Positions 26,470 through 34,331 are shown, numbered from the stretch's first letter. The stretch: DNA of 38,304 bases from Flavobacteriaceae bacterium UBA3179 (GCA_002364245.1 DEXR01000043.1:308-38611); one strand, 5' to 3'. The notes: a model not told the origin generated them from the letters alone. Numbers and translations: made by a program.

Positions 26470-27261
26470 CTATTTCCCTCCCTTAGCTTGTAAGTCGGCA
26501 ATGCAAAGTAGGTCTAATTCAGGTACCGATCCTCTGCGCTGTAAAAAACGCGCTACTTCCCTTCGTTCTGTATTGGTAGCCTGAAAATACATCAAACAGT
26601 TTTCAACCACGCAGTGGCGGGAGTTATTTGTGTCTTCGTGGCCTTCAGGGTGAATGTCGTCTTCCGTAATGTTTACCAGTCCCAAAATATGCCCAAATTC
26701 ATGTTCAAGGGTTGTGGTTTCCAATGTTGGCAAATCCGATCCTTGATTATTGTCAATCAATTCTTGTAATGTTTTTTTATAAATAACAATAGAGGTGTTG
26801 CGATAAGCTGTTCCCAAGGTAACCGTTTTATCGGTGTCTTTATTGGAGTTTCCATTAGAAAAGAAAACATATACGGCCAAATCATCATCTTTTGTATAAG
26901 CGGTTCTATTGTTCTCTTCAATTTCCTTTATTTCATCAATATCAAAAGGAGCTCCTGTTGGTGCTTCGATAACGGTTTCTTTGATTATAATACCGTTGGG
27001 TTTTGTAGTGCGTTCATTTAAAAAAGTGTCTATAGCAAGTTTGGTTTCTTCTGTGGGTTTAAAACCAGCTGCATAAACAAATTCAATGGTCATGCTATTG
27101 TAAATATCGTTGGAAAGAATATCCTCTGCAGAAGTTCCCAAAGATTTTTTGTTTTCAGCCGTTGGGTCGTTTATTGCATCATCAGAATCGTCGTCTTTAC
27201 AACCGGTAACCAATAAAATTGAAAATAATAAGAAAAGTAGGGAAGCAGGAGAAAATTTCAT
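26470..27261 (-). CDS. Surface lipoprotein zinc metalloprotease with split archaemetzincin-like motif
   Basis: Probable surface-exposed metallopeptidase, 263 residues. Lipobox LVTGC gives lipidated Cys21, and the mature N-terminus CKDDDSDD fits the K-(D/E)2 lipoprotein export signal known in Flavobacteriia. The zinc helix is HEFGHILGLVN (His187, Glu188, His191, Gly194), but position 197 is Asn where metzincins carry the third ligand. Eighteen residues later comes His216-Cys217-x4-Cys222-x-Met224, which is the HC-x4-C-x-M part of the archaemetzincin signature. His216 (or His204/His208) could be the third ligand and Met224 the Met-turn. Only one later Cys (Cys253) is present in place of C-x2-C. 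A TATGTTTG box precedes it. Substrate unknown. Confidence 0.82.
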   Translation of the reverse strand: MKFSPASLLFLLFSILLVTGCKDDDSDDAINDPTAENKKSLGTSAEDILSNDIYNSMTIEFVYAAGFKPTEETKLAIDTFLNERTTKPNGIIIKETVIEAPTGAPFDIDEIKEIEENNRTAYTKDDDLAVYVFFSNGNSNKDTDKTVTLGTAYRNTSIVIYKKTLQELIDNNQGSDLPTLETTTLEHEFGHILGLVNITEDDIHPEGHEDTNNSRHCVVENCLMYFQATNTERREVARFLQRRGSVPELDLLCIADLQAKGGK

Positions 27262-27283
27262 AGTGCAATCATTATATTTTTAG

Positions 27284-27291
27284 CAAACATA
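27284..27291 (-). promoter_or_regulatory. Predicted -7 box of the metalloprotease gene
   Basis: TATGTTTG on the minus strand at 27291-27284, 22 bases before the ATG at 27261. The upstream element is only T-rich (TTT in place of TTG). Confidence 0.5.
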
Positions 27292-27391
27292 CCCTTTACA
27301 AGGATAATTTAAAAATGGGTAGCTTTATTTTAACGCTTTTTACGTGGTTTCAGTATATAGCCGAAATATATTGGTAAACCTTTCAATATAT

Positions 27392-28102
27392 TTATCTGTT
27401 TTTAATTGTGAGTTTTGCTAAATAGTCGTGATGGTCCCCTTCACAGACTACCTCAAAATCAAATCCGTTTTTATAGCAATATTTTTTAAAAATGGTTTTA
27501 TCTAAATAAATCCAGTTAAAGGGCTCGCTTTTTACTCCTATGTAGTTCATGATAAATTCCAACTCACCATAATAGTGTTCTTCGGGAGGGAAAATATTTT
27601 CTTCTTTAGCTGAATCCCAAAGGTATTTTAAATCACTGCTGTCTATTAAAACTTGTCCGTTTGGGGTAAGCAATGATTTTAATTTCTGAAGGTATTTTGA
27701 AACAAATTCCAGTTTCTGAAAAATACCGGTGCCGTTCATCAACAATAATATGGTGTCAAATTTTTTATCTTCCAGGCACAGTAAATCAATATGCTCTGCA
27801 TGATTGACACCTCGTAATTTACAAACCTCTATAGCTCCTTTTGAAGTATCTATGGCCGTAACCTGTAAGCCTTTTTCCTGAAGATACAACGAATGACTCC
27901 CCGCACCACAACCAACATCTAACACTTTTCCATATGACAAATCGAGTGCTTTTTGTTCAACTTGTGGCATTTCAGAATAACTTCGGAATAAATAAGGAAG
28001 GGGCATCTCATCTTCTTCGGTAACATTGGTTTCGGTTAGGATATCCTCTGTATAATTTCCGTGGTAATAATCAAGTAAAGCGTTGCCTAAAATATCGGTC
28101 AT
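27392..28102 (-). CDS. Class I SAM-dependent methyltransferase
   Basis: Methyltransferase of 236 residues. Motif I is VLDVGCGAGSHSLYL (about 60-74), followed by the acidic strand VTAIDTS and the motif IV region DTILLLMNGTGIFQ, then LLTPNGQVLIDSSD. The C-terminal part has KYCYKNGFDFEVVCEGDHHDYLA. There is no membrane segment or signal peptide. It is divergent from the YkgJ-type gene, with 51 bp between the start codons. The substrate cannot be inferred from sequence; small molecules and proteins are both possible. Confidence 0.85.
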   Translation of the reverse strand: MTDILGNALLDYYHGNYTEDILTETNVTEEDEMPLPYLFRSYSEMPQVEQKALDLSYGKVLDVGCGAGSHSLYLQEKGLQVTAIDTSKGAIEVCKLRGVNHAEHIDLLCLEDKKFDTILLLMNGTGIFQKLEFVSKYLQKLKSLLTPNGQVLIDSSDLKYLWDSAKEENIFPPEEHYYGELEFIMNYIGVKSEPFNWIYLDKTIFKKYCYKNGFDFEVVCEGDHHDYLAKLTIKNR

Positions 28103-28138
28103 TGTTTTAATAGTAGAAGATGCTAGTGTTAATAATTG

Positions 28139-28146
28139 TACTTTTG
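28139..28146 (+). promoter_or_regulatory. Predicted -7 box of the cysteine-cluster gene
   Basis: TACTTTTG perfectly matches TAnnTTTG, with its last base only 7 bases before the ATG at 28154. No TTG lies at the usual distance upstream. Confidence 0.55.
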
Positions 28147-28153
28147 CGTTGCT

Positions 28154-28645
28154 ATGGAAGAGATTCTAAAACAACTACCACAACGTGCCAAAGATACGCA
28201 TAACGAGAACAAAAAGTTCTTTAAAAAACTAAAGCGCAAACCACCCAAAAATTTAGATTCTTTGATGCAAGAGTTGCATACTGAAGAGTTTGAACGTACC
28301 GATTGCTTAACGTGTGCCAATTGCTGTAAAACCACTGGGCCGCTTTTTACCCAAAAAGATATTGAGCGTATTGCGAAGCATTTTAAGATGAAGCCCAGTA
28401 AGTTTATTGAAGCGTATTTACAGTTAGATGAAGAAAATGATTACGTGCTGCAAAGTGTTCCGTGCACTTTTTTAGGCGCAGATAATTATTGTAGCATCTA
28501 CGATGTGCGTCCAAAAGCCTGCAAGGAATTTCCCCATACAGACAGAAGGAAGTTTCAGCAAATTTCAAATTTAACTTTGAAAAATGTAGCTATTTGCCCT
28601 GCGGCCTTCAATATTGTTGAAGAAATGAAAAAACGGTTGCCTTAA
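28154..28645 (+). CDS. YkgJ-family zinc/iron-chelating cysteine-cluster protein
   Basis: Protein of 163 residues from ATG 28154; an open frame begins at 28136 but would run through the promoter box. Eight cysteines form the family pattern: CLTCANCC (Cys51, 54, 57, 58), Cys104 (VPCTFL), Cys113 (YCSIYDVRP), Cys123 (KACKEFPH) and Cys148 (ICPAAF). The family (UPF0153/PF03692) is thought to bind Zn or an Fe-S cluster; its biochemical role is not established. The N-terminus is lysine-rich and probably helical. It stands alone between a divergent methyltransferase and a convergent NamZ gene. Confidence 0.9.
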   Translation: MEEILKQLPQRAKDTHNENKKFFKKLKRKPPKNLDSLMQELHTEEFERTDCLTCANCCKTTGPLFTQKDIERIAKHFKMKPSKFIEAYLQLDEENDYVLQSVPCTFLGADNYCSIYDVRPKACKEFPHTDRRKFQQISNLTLKNVAICPAAFNIVEEMKKRLP

Positions 28646-28656
28646 TTATATTTATA

Positions 28657-30030
28657 TTACTCATAAAGCATATACTTCTGCCGCATAGTATCATATTTTT
28701 CTAAATCACGTAACCAAGTAGCTCTTATTTCAGGATATGTATAACCGTTTTCTATTTGTTCTTGCAGTTTTGTTGTACCGGCAAGGTTGATAAAGAAATT
28801 GTTGAAAAACCCCTTTTTCTTACCATACCCTACGTAGGCTTCAATAAGCCATTCCAGATTTAGTTTATCTAGGTTTTTATGCTCCCGAAGATCTAATCCA
28901 TTACAAGTTTCACCTTTAAATTTTGGGTATTTAGCTCCTTCGTTGGCTTGCGGTGTAAATGTAAAGGGATAGAATTTAGAAGGTAACGATGGCGCTCCAA
29001 AAACTTGAAACTGCATATCTGTACCACGACCTGCACTAACGATAGTCCCTTCAAAAAAACAAAGACTGGGGTAGAGGTTAATAGCAGTATCGTTAGGTAA
29101 GTTAGGCGATGGTTTTACAGGTAATGAATAGGCTGTTTGGTGGTTGTAGTTTTTAACCTTAATTACTTTAATGTCTGCTTTTATATTATTTTTTAACCAA
29201 CCTTGTCCGTTAATCATTTGAGCGTATTCGCCAATGGTCATTCCGTGTACAATCGGTACAGGGTGCATCCCGACAAAGCTAGAATGTTCTGGTTCAAGAA
29301 CAGGACCGTCAATATAATGCCCATTTGGATTTGGGCGGTCTAAAATAAGCACTGGAATATTTGCTTCGGCACAGGATTCCATTACGTAATGTAAAGTGGA
29401 AATATAGGTATAGAACCGCGCGCCTACATCTTGTATGTCGAAAATCATAATTTCAATTCCATCTAATTGTTCTGTCGATGGCTTTTTGTTTTTTCCGTAA
29501 AGCGAAATAATAGGCAAACCTGTTTTGGTATCAAAACCATCTTTAACTACTTCGCCGGCATCTGCTTTTCCACGAAACCCGTGTTCTGGTGCAAATACTT
29601 TTTTTAAATTGATGTTTTCAGAAACTAAAAAATCAACTAAGTGTTTTGAATTGTCATCAACTCTCGAAGTTTGATTGGCAACCACACCGACTGATTTGTT
29701 TTGTAATAATTCAGAATACAATGAAAATTGATCTGCACCAACTTCGATAGATTTTTCTTTTACAATTCCATCTTCTGTTTTTAGGCTTCCAACTTCTACT
29801 TCATACTTCTTATTATTTTCAGCTCTTTTTCTCTTTCGTTCTAAATCTCGATCGTTATCTTCTTTTATATCGGCTCCCGCTTCAATATATTGATCAAGCG
29901 TACTTTGTTTTACAGGTTCTTTTTCGGTAACCGAAGTTCCACAGGAAAAAAAACTGAAAAGCAGAATGAAAACTGTATTTTTGAAGATAAGTAACTGCAT
30001 AAACAAATTTGTGAATTTCGAATTTTTCAT
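28657..30030 (-). CDS. namZ: NamZ-type exo-beta-N-acetylmuramidase (DUF1343), lipoprotein
   Basis: Peptidoglycan-recycling enzyme removing terminal MurNAc from glycan fragments (GH171 family). Start candidates are ATG 30030 (457 residues) and ATG 30000 (447 residues); both give a signal peptide with lipid-attachment Cys in LLFSFFSCG. The longest frame begins at 30054. A charged linker of about 60 residues (DRDLERKRKRAENNKK) separates the lipid anchor from the catalytic part. That part starts at SIEVGADQFSLYSELLQNKS and VGVVANQTS, followed by APEHGFRGKADAGE, IMIFDIQDVGARFYTYISTL, LDRPNPNGHYIDGP, SPNLPNDTAINLYPSLCFFE and AGRGTD, all diagnostic of the family. Its 5' end overlaps or nearly abuts the divergent permease gene. 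Confidence 0.92.
   Translation of the reverse strand: MKNSKFTNLFMQLLIFKNTVFILLFSFFSCGTSVTEKEPVKQSTLDQYIEAGADIKEDNDRDLERKRKRAENNKKYEVEVGSLKTEDGIVKEKSIEVGADQFSLYSELLQNKSVGVVANQTSRVDDNSKHLVDFLVSENINLKKVFAPEHGFRGKADAGEVVKDGFDTKTGLPIISLYGKNKKPSTEQLDGIEIMIFDIQDVGARFYTYISTLHYVMESCAEANIPVLILDRPNPNGHYIDGPVLEPEHSSFVGMHPVPIVHGMTIGEYAQMINGQGWLKNNIKADIKVIKVKNYNHQTAYSLPVKPSPNLPNDTAINLYPSLCFFEGTIVSAGRGTDMQFQVFGAPSLPSKFYPFTFTPQANEGAKYPKFKGETCNGLDLREHKNLDKLNLEWLIEAYVGYGKKKGFFNNFFINLAGTTKLQEQIENGYTYPEIRATWLRDLEKYDTMRQKYMLYE
29976..29983 (+). promoter_or_regulatory. Predicted -7 box of the LolE-like permease gene
   Basis: TATTTTTG matches TAnnTTTG and lies inside the 5' part of the divergent NamZ gene, 27 bases before GTG 30011. 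The -33 position has CTG instead of TTG. Confidence 0.5.
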
Positions 30031-31246
30031 CGCCCGGCGCATAATTGCCTCCAAGGACTATAAAAGTAGCATTTCGGCACCAATAATAAAAATTGCTATT
30101 ACAGCTATTGCTATTGGTATTATTATGATGTTGGTTTCGATAGCTACGGGGGTTGGGCTTCAGAAAAAAATTAGAGATAAAGTTTCAGCTTTTAACGGGG
30201 ATATTATAATCACCAATTTTGACACAAATTTCTCTAATGATTCGCAAATCCCTATTTCAAAAGAACAAGATTTCTATCCTAACTTTTCAAGTGTTAAAGG
30301 TGTTAACCATATTCAAGTGACTGCATTAAAAGGTGGTGTTATACGTACGGCAGAAGATTTTGAAGGGATTGTGGTAAAAGGCGTTGGGGACGATTATAAC
30401 TGGGAAACTTTCAGTGATTTTTTAATTGAAGGTAGGTTGCCCGATTATTCTGAAAATTTAAATGACGAGGTTTTAATTTCGCAATATCTCGCCAACCGCC
30501 TGCAATTTAAAGTAGAAGATCGCGTAAACACCTTTTTTTTACAGGATGCTGAAAATAAAAAAACGAGAAGTCTTGGTTTAAAAATCGTAGGGATTTATAA
30601 TAGTGGTTTTCAGCAATTTGATGAACAATATTTAATAGCGGATATCCGTCATATTCAACGTCTAAACAAATGGGACGATGACCAAATAGGCGCTTTTGAA
30701 TTATTTGTTGACGATTTTGATAACATTCAAGCGGTCGGCAATGCGGTCTATAATGAAACTCCCAGCACACTGGATACCCAGACCATTCGTCAAAAATATG
30801 GGGCTATTTTTGAATGGCTCGATTTGTTCGATTTTAACATTGCGCTTATCATTGGGATTATGATTTTAGTCGCAGGTATTAATATGATTACCGCTTTATT
30901 GGTTTTAATTTTAGAGCGTACGCAAATGATTGGGATACTCAAAGCTTTGGGTAGCAACGATTGGAGCGTCCGGAAAGTGTTTATTTATAACGCTATGTAC
31001 TTAATTGGCGTAGGTTTGTTTTGGGGAAATGTAATAGGGCTAGGGCTTTTATTTCTTCAGAAATATTTCAAACTTTTCCCATTAAACCCAGATACGTATT
31101 ATGTAACCGAGGCACCAGTATATATTGATATAGGATATATTTTACTGCTCAATGCCGGAACGTTTATTTTATGTTTATTAATGTTACTTATTCCGTCCTA
31201 CATAATTGCCAAAATTTCCCCAGTGAAGGCCATTCGGTTTGAATAA
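30011..31246 (+). CDS. LolC/LolE-like ABC transporter permease (FtsX/MacB_PCD domains)
   Basis: Inner-membrane permease, 411 residues from GTG 30011. The frame is open from 29966, but a -7 box at 29976-29983 and the family's usual opening NFEFFIARRI support the GTG. One membrane helix follows APIIKIAITAIAIGIIMML; then a periplasmic domain of about 200 residues (VSAFNGDIIITNFD, EVLISQYLANRLQ); then three C-terminal helices with the FtsX-domain signature LILERTQMIGILKALGSND and ending ISPVKAIRFE. The family extracts lipoproteins from the inner membrane together with LolD and LolA. No ATPase gene is next to it. Confidence 0.88.
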   Translation: MNFEFFIARRIIASKDYKSSISAPIIKIAITAIAIGIIMMLVSIATGVGLQKKIRDKVSAFNGDIIITNFDTNFSNDSQIPISKEQDFYPNFSSVKGVNHIQVTALKGGVIRTAEDFEGIVVKGVGDDYNWETFSDFLIEGRLPDYSENLNDEVLISQYLANRLQFKVEDRVNTFFLQDAENKKTRSLGLKIVGIYNSGFQQFDEQYLIADIRHIQRLNKWDDDQIGAFELFVDDFDNIQAVGNAVYNETPSTLDTQTIRQKYGAIFEWLDLFDFNIALIIGIMILVAGINMITALLVLILERTQMIGILKALGSNDWSVRKVFIYNAMYLIGVGLFWGNVIGLGLLFLQKYFKLFPLNPDTYYVTEAPVYIDIGYILLLNAGTFILCLLMLLIPSYIIAKISPVKAIRFE

Positions 31247-31255
31247 TAGAAAACC

Positions 31256-31286
31256 TTGTAGTTTTTTAGGCTAAACCGTACCTTTG
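31256..31286 (+). promoter_or_regulatory. Predicted promoter of the CBS-like gene
   Basis: TTG 31256-31258, a 20-base spacer and TACCTTTG 31279-31286; ATG 20 bases downstream of the box. Good consensus match. Confidence 0.75.
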
Positions 31287-31305
31287 CCCCGCATAAAAAA
31301 TAGCT

Positions 31306-32286
31306 ATGAAATACGCAAAAAACATGTTAGAGACCATCGGTAATACGCCGTTGGTTAAAATAAATAAACTAGCCGAAGAAATCCCAGCTTTGGTACTAGC
31401 CAAATACGAAACTTTTAATCCTGGTAACTCGGTAAAAGACCGAATGGCAGTAAAAATGATCGAAGAGGCTGAAGCTGACGGAAGATTAAAGCCCGGAGGG
31501 ACTATTATTGAAGGTACTAGTGGTAACACAGGTATGGGACTGGCGCTTGGCGCAATCGTTAAAGGCTATAAAATGGTTTGCGTAATAAGCGACAAGCAGA
31601 GTAAAGAAAAAATGGATATTTTACGTGCCGTAGGTAGTGAAGTAGTGGTATGCCCAAACGATGTAGAACCAGATGATCCGCGCTCGTATTATTCAACCTC
31701 AAAACGTCTGGCAGAAGAAACCCCGAACAGTTGGTATGTAAACCAATATGATAACCCCAGTAATGCAAAAGCACATTACGAAAGTACAGGCCCTGAAATT
31801 TGGGAACAAACAGAAGGGAAAATCACACACTTTGTAGTTGGAGTTGGAACTGGAGGAACCATTAGTGGAGTTGGAAAATACTTAAAAGAAAAGAATCCTG
31901 ACATTAAAATCTGGGGTATCGATACCTACGGAAGTGTTTTTAAAAAATACCATGAAACAGGTGAGTTTGATGAAAACGAAATCTACCCATACATCACCGA
32001 AGGAATTGGCGAAGATATTCTTCCTGCCAATGTAGATTTTGATATTATTGATGGCTTTACCAAAGTGACCGATAAAGATGCAGCGGTTTATACACGAAAA
32101 TTGGCCGAAGTAGAAGGAATGTTTTTAGGTAACTCAGCTGGGGCAGCTATGAAGGGTTTACTTCAGTTAAAAGAACACTTTACCAAAGATGATGTGGTGG
32201 TTGTTTTATTTCACGACCACGGAAGCCGTTACGTGGCCAAAATTTATAATGACGATTGGATGCGTGAGCAAGGGTTTATTGATTAA
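31306..32286 (+). CDS. PLP-dependent cystathionine beta-synthase/cysteine synthase-like enzyme
   Basis: Fold-type II PLP enzyme of sulfur amino-acid metabolism, 326 residues. PLP binds Lys44 in NPGNSVKDRM; GTSGNTGMGLA forms the carboxylate loop and VGVGTGGTISGVG the phosphate loop. The segment SDKQSKEKMDILRAVGSEVV, then NQYDNPSNAKAHYESTGPEI, resembles the catalytic core of cystathionine beta-synthases more than O-acetylserine sulfhydrylases. The regulatory CBS domains are absent. Cysteine synthase activity remains possible. It is transcribed alone from a good promoter and ends in a strong terminator. Confidence 0.88.
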   Translation: MKYAKNMLETIGNTPLVKINKLAEEIPALVLAKYETFNPGNSVKDRMAVKMIEEAEADGRLKPGGTIIEGTSGNTGMGLALGAIVKGYKMVCVISDKQSKEKMDILRAVGSEVVVCPNDVEPDDPRSYYSTSKRLAEETPNSWYVNQYDNPSNAKAHYESTGPEIWEQTEGKITHFVVGVGTGGTISGVGKYLKEKNPDIKIWGIDTYGSVFKKYHETGEFDENEIYPYITEGIGEDILPANVDFDIIDGFTKVTDKDAAVYTRKLAEVEGMFLGNSAGAAMKGLLQLKEHFTKDDVVVVLFHDHGSRYVAKIYNDDWMREQGFID

Positions 32287-32308
32287 TTCTTCAGAAATAA
32301 TATTTATT

Positions 32309-32351
32309 AAATCCCGTTCCATTGCATTTGGAGCGGGATTTTTCTATTTTT
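32309..32351 (+). terminator. Rho-independent terminator after the CBS-like gene
   Basis: Twelve-base-pair stem (32309-32320 with 32330-32341, one T-G pair), nine-base loop ATTGCATTT, then a T-rich tract. The loop and tract also carry promoter-like elements for the next gene. Confidence 0.88.
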
Positions 32352-32352
32352 A
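32322..32352 (+). promoter_or_regulatory. Predicted promoter of the DUF202 gene inside the terminator
   Basis: TTG 32322-32324 sits in the terminator loop, then a 20-base spacer, then TATTTTTA 32345-32352 (one mismatch) in the T tract. The ATG follows 7 bases after the box. Confidence 0.45.
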
Positions 32353-32359
32353 GAGTGTC

Positions 32360-32719
32360 ATGAAGCGCGAAGCACAAAAACTGTTCAAATATTTACGCAC
32401 CAAACCAGTGCCTGTTAATACACGGGAAATATTGGCCTTGGAACGAACCAAACTGGCAAACGAACGAACCTTGTTAGCTTACATTAAGGCATCTTTATAT
32501 TTATTATTAGGTGGTTTAGCGCTATTAGGGTTGGAAGATTTTCAAAGAATACGCTGGTTGGGTTATGTAGCTTTAGTGGTCTGTATCGTTTTTTTAGGCG
32601 TCGGGATTATGCGGTATATTGTTTTAAATAGGAGGTTATATAAATGGCACAGGGTATTGTTTACCGACACCATACCTGAAGATAATGAGAAAAATACAGA
32701 CACTACGACTTCAAAATAA
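32360..32719 (+). CDS. DUF202 small membrane protein (YidH-like)
   Basis: Protein of 119 residues. A basic N-terminus of about 40 residues contains LALERTKLANERTLLAYIKA, the hallmark of DUF202. Two hydrophobic helices follow (LYLLLGGLALLGL and WLGYVALVVCIVFLGVGIM), then VLNRRLYKWHRV and a charged hydrophilic tail. The family function is unknown. It lies directly behind the terminator of the preceding gene, with 43 bp to the next gene. Confidence 0.85.
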   Translation: MKREAQKLFKYLRTKPVPVNTREILALERTKLANERTLLAYIKASLYLLLGGLALLGLEDFQRIRWLGYVALVVCIVFLGVGIMRYIVLNRRLYKWHRVLFTDTIPEDNEKNTDTTTSK

Positions 32720-32762
32720 AATGTATCTTCGTTACTGAAACTCCCCGTAACTTTTTCTAAAA

Positions 32763-34037
32763 ATGAAAGAAGATTTTCTGCATTACGTGTGGAAGTTTCA
32801 AAAATTTACCACAACCCAATTAAAAACTACAGATGGTCAATCTATTAAAGTTGTTTCTGTTGGACAGCATAATCACGATTCTGGTCCTGACTTCTTTAAT
32901 GCGAAAGTATCTATAGATGAACAATTATGGGCCGGAAATGTAGAGATTCATCTAAAATCTTCAGATTGGTATGCGCATCATCATGAAGAAGATACCGCTT
33001 ACGATTCAGTGATATTACATGTGGTCTGGGAACATGATGCTGAGGTTTTTACGCAAGACAATTCGCGCATTCCTACAGTAGAAGTAAAAAAAATAATAAA
33101 TACAGCAACCCTGAACACGTACCGCAAGCTGTTTTCTAAAAAACAAAAGTGGATACCGTGTGAACAAGAATTTTCGAATGTTGATGAGTTTACTATACAC
33201 AATTGGTTAGAACGTCTATATTTTGAAAGACTTCAGCAAAAATCTAAACTTATTTTAAAAGAACTGGAAACCTCTAATAACCATTGGGAAGCAGTTTTGT
33301 TTAACCTATTGGCCAAGAACTTTGGTTTAAAAGTAAATGGAGATGCTTTTTATAGTTTGGCACAATCATTAGAATTTTCAACAGTGAAAAAATGTGCTGA
33401 AAAACCAATTGAACTAGAAGCTTTGCTTTTGGGACAGTCAGGTTTATTAGATGGGAAAAATGAAGACGTTTATTTTCAGGAGCTCCAAAAAACATATAGG
33501 TATTTATTACATAAATTTCAGCTTTCAAACGATGCGGTAGTTGCACCCAAATACTTTAGGTTACGGCCACCAAATTTCCCGACAATCCGGTTATCACAGT
33601 TGGCAATGCTGTATCGAGAACAAAAGCAATTGTTTTCTAAAATTATTTCAACTAATGAAAAAGAAGCTTTCTACGACCTCTTTAATGTTAATGCATCAGA
33701 ATATTGGGATACACATTATAATTTTGGCGTGGTTTCAGCAAAACGGAAAAAGAAATTGACCAAAGCGTTTATCGATTTATTGCTTATCAATACGGTCATT
33801 CCTTTAAAGTTTTGCTATGCTAATTTTATTAAAAGTGACATTTCAGAAGAACTTACCCTGCTTACTTCTTCGATTGATAAAGAAGAAAACAGTATTATCA
33901 GAAAATTCAATCAATTAAAACCAGTTGTCAATACTGCGTTGCATTCGCAGGGATTCCTTCAGCTTAAAAATGAATACTGTGATAATAAACAATGTTTGCA
34001 TTGTGCAATTGGCAATGCTGTTTTAAAGGGAAACTGA
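32763..34037 (+). CDS. DUF2851 family protein
   Basis: Uncharacterised cytoplasmic protein of 424 residues, largely restricted to Bacteroidota. The N-terminal domain has EDFLHYVWKFQKF, HNHDSGPDFFNAKV, WAGNVEIHLKSSDWYAH and ILHVVWEHDAEV, a conserved pattern of His, Asp, Glu and Lys reminiscent of a nuclease-type active site (D-G-P-D-F then E-x-H-x-K-x-SDW). The rest is helical, with LRPPNFPTIRLSQLA and a C-terminal motif YCDNKQCLHCAIGN with three Cys. No function is established. The nuclease comparison is my inference from residue spacing only. Confidence 0.88.
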   Translation: MKEDFLHYVWKFQKFTTTQLKTTDGQSIKVVSVGQHNHDSGPDFFNAKVSIDEQLWAGNVEIHLKSSDWYAHHHEEDTAYDSVILHVVWEHDAEVFTQDNSRIPTVEVKKIINTATLNTYRKLFSKKQKWIPCEQEFSNVDEFTIHNWLERLYFERLQQKSKLILKELETSNNHWEAVLFNLLAKNFGLKVNGDAFYSLAQSLEFSTVKKCAEKPIELEALLLGQSGLLDGKNEDVYFQELQKTYRYLLHKFQLSNDAVVAPKYFRLRPPNFPTIRLSQLAMLYREQKQLFSKIISTNEKEAFYDLFNVNASEYWDTHYNFGVVSAKRKKKLTKAFIDLLLINTVIPLKFCYANFIKSDISEELTLLTSSIDKEENSIIRKFNQLKPVVNTALHSQGFLQLKNEYCDNKQCLHCAIGNAVLKGN

Positions 34038-34100
34038 CTGTTATTTACTTTGATTTATACCCATCTTAAATTTGTTGTGAAAAAATAGTAATTTGCAAGT

Positions 34101-34331
34101 ATGTTACAATTGGTGTACAACATCCGGTATTTTTTTGAAAAAAGAGGCTTTTATGTGAGTTCGCGCTTGGCAGATCGCTTAGGGATGCGAGTAAAAAATG
34201 TTCGTCTTTTTTTTATCTACCTGTCTTTTGCAACATTGGGCGTGGGGTTTGCCATATACGTAACACTTGCTTTTTGGTTGCGGTTAAAAGATTTGGTGTA
34301 TGCTAAACGGACTTCGGTTTTCGATTTATGA
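34101..34331 (+). CDS. PspC-domain small membrane protein
   Basis: Protein of 76 residues. The segment FFEKRGFYVSSRLADRLGM, then RVKNVRLFFIYLSFATLGVG and IYVTLAFWLRLKD, fits a PspC domain with one hydrophobic hairpin. The stop overlaps the ATG of the K+ channel gene by four bases (ATGA), so translation is coupled. PspC proteins bind membranes and partners in envelope-stress responses. The fixed link to a channel gene suggests a modulatory role, which is an inference. Confidence 0.82.
   Translation: MLQLVYNIRYFFEKRGFYVSSRLADRLGMRVKNVRLFFIYLSFATLGVGFAIYVTLAFWLRLKDLVYAKRTSVFDL

Noticed and set aside
31306..32286. Straight annotation as cysteine synthase CysK/CysM
   Set aside because: The SDKQSKEKMD and AHYESTGPEI segments fit cystathionine beta-synthase cores better, so a broader name was used.
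33015..33759. Small open frames on both strands within the DUF2851 gene
   Set aside because: No recognisable protein features; all lie inside one intact gene of 424 codons.
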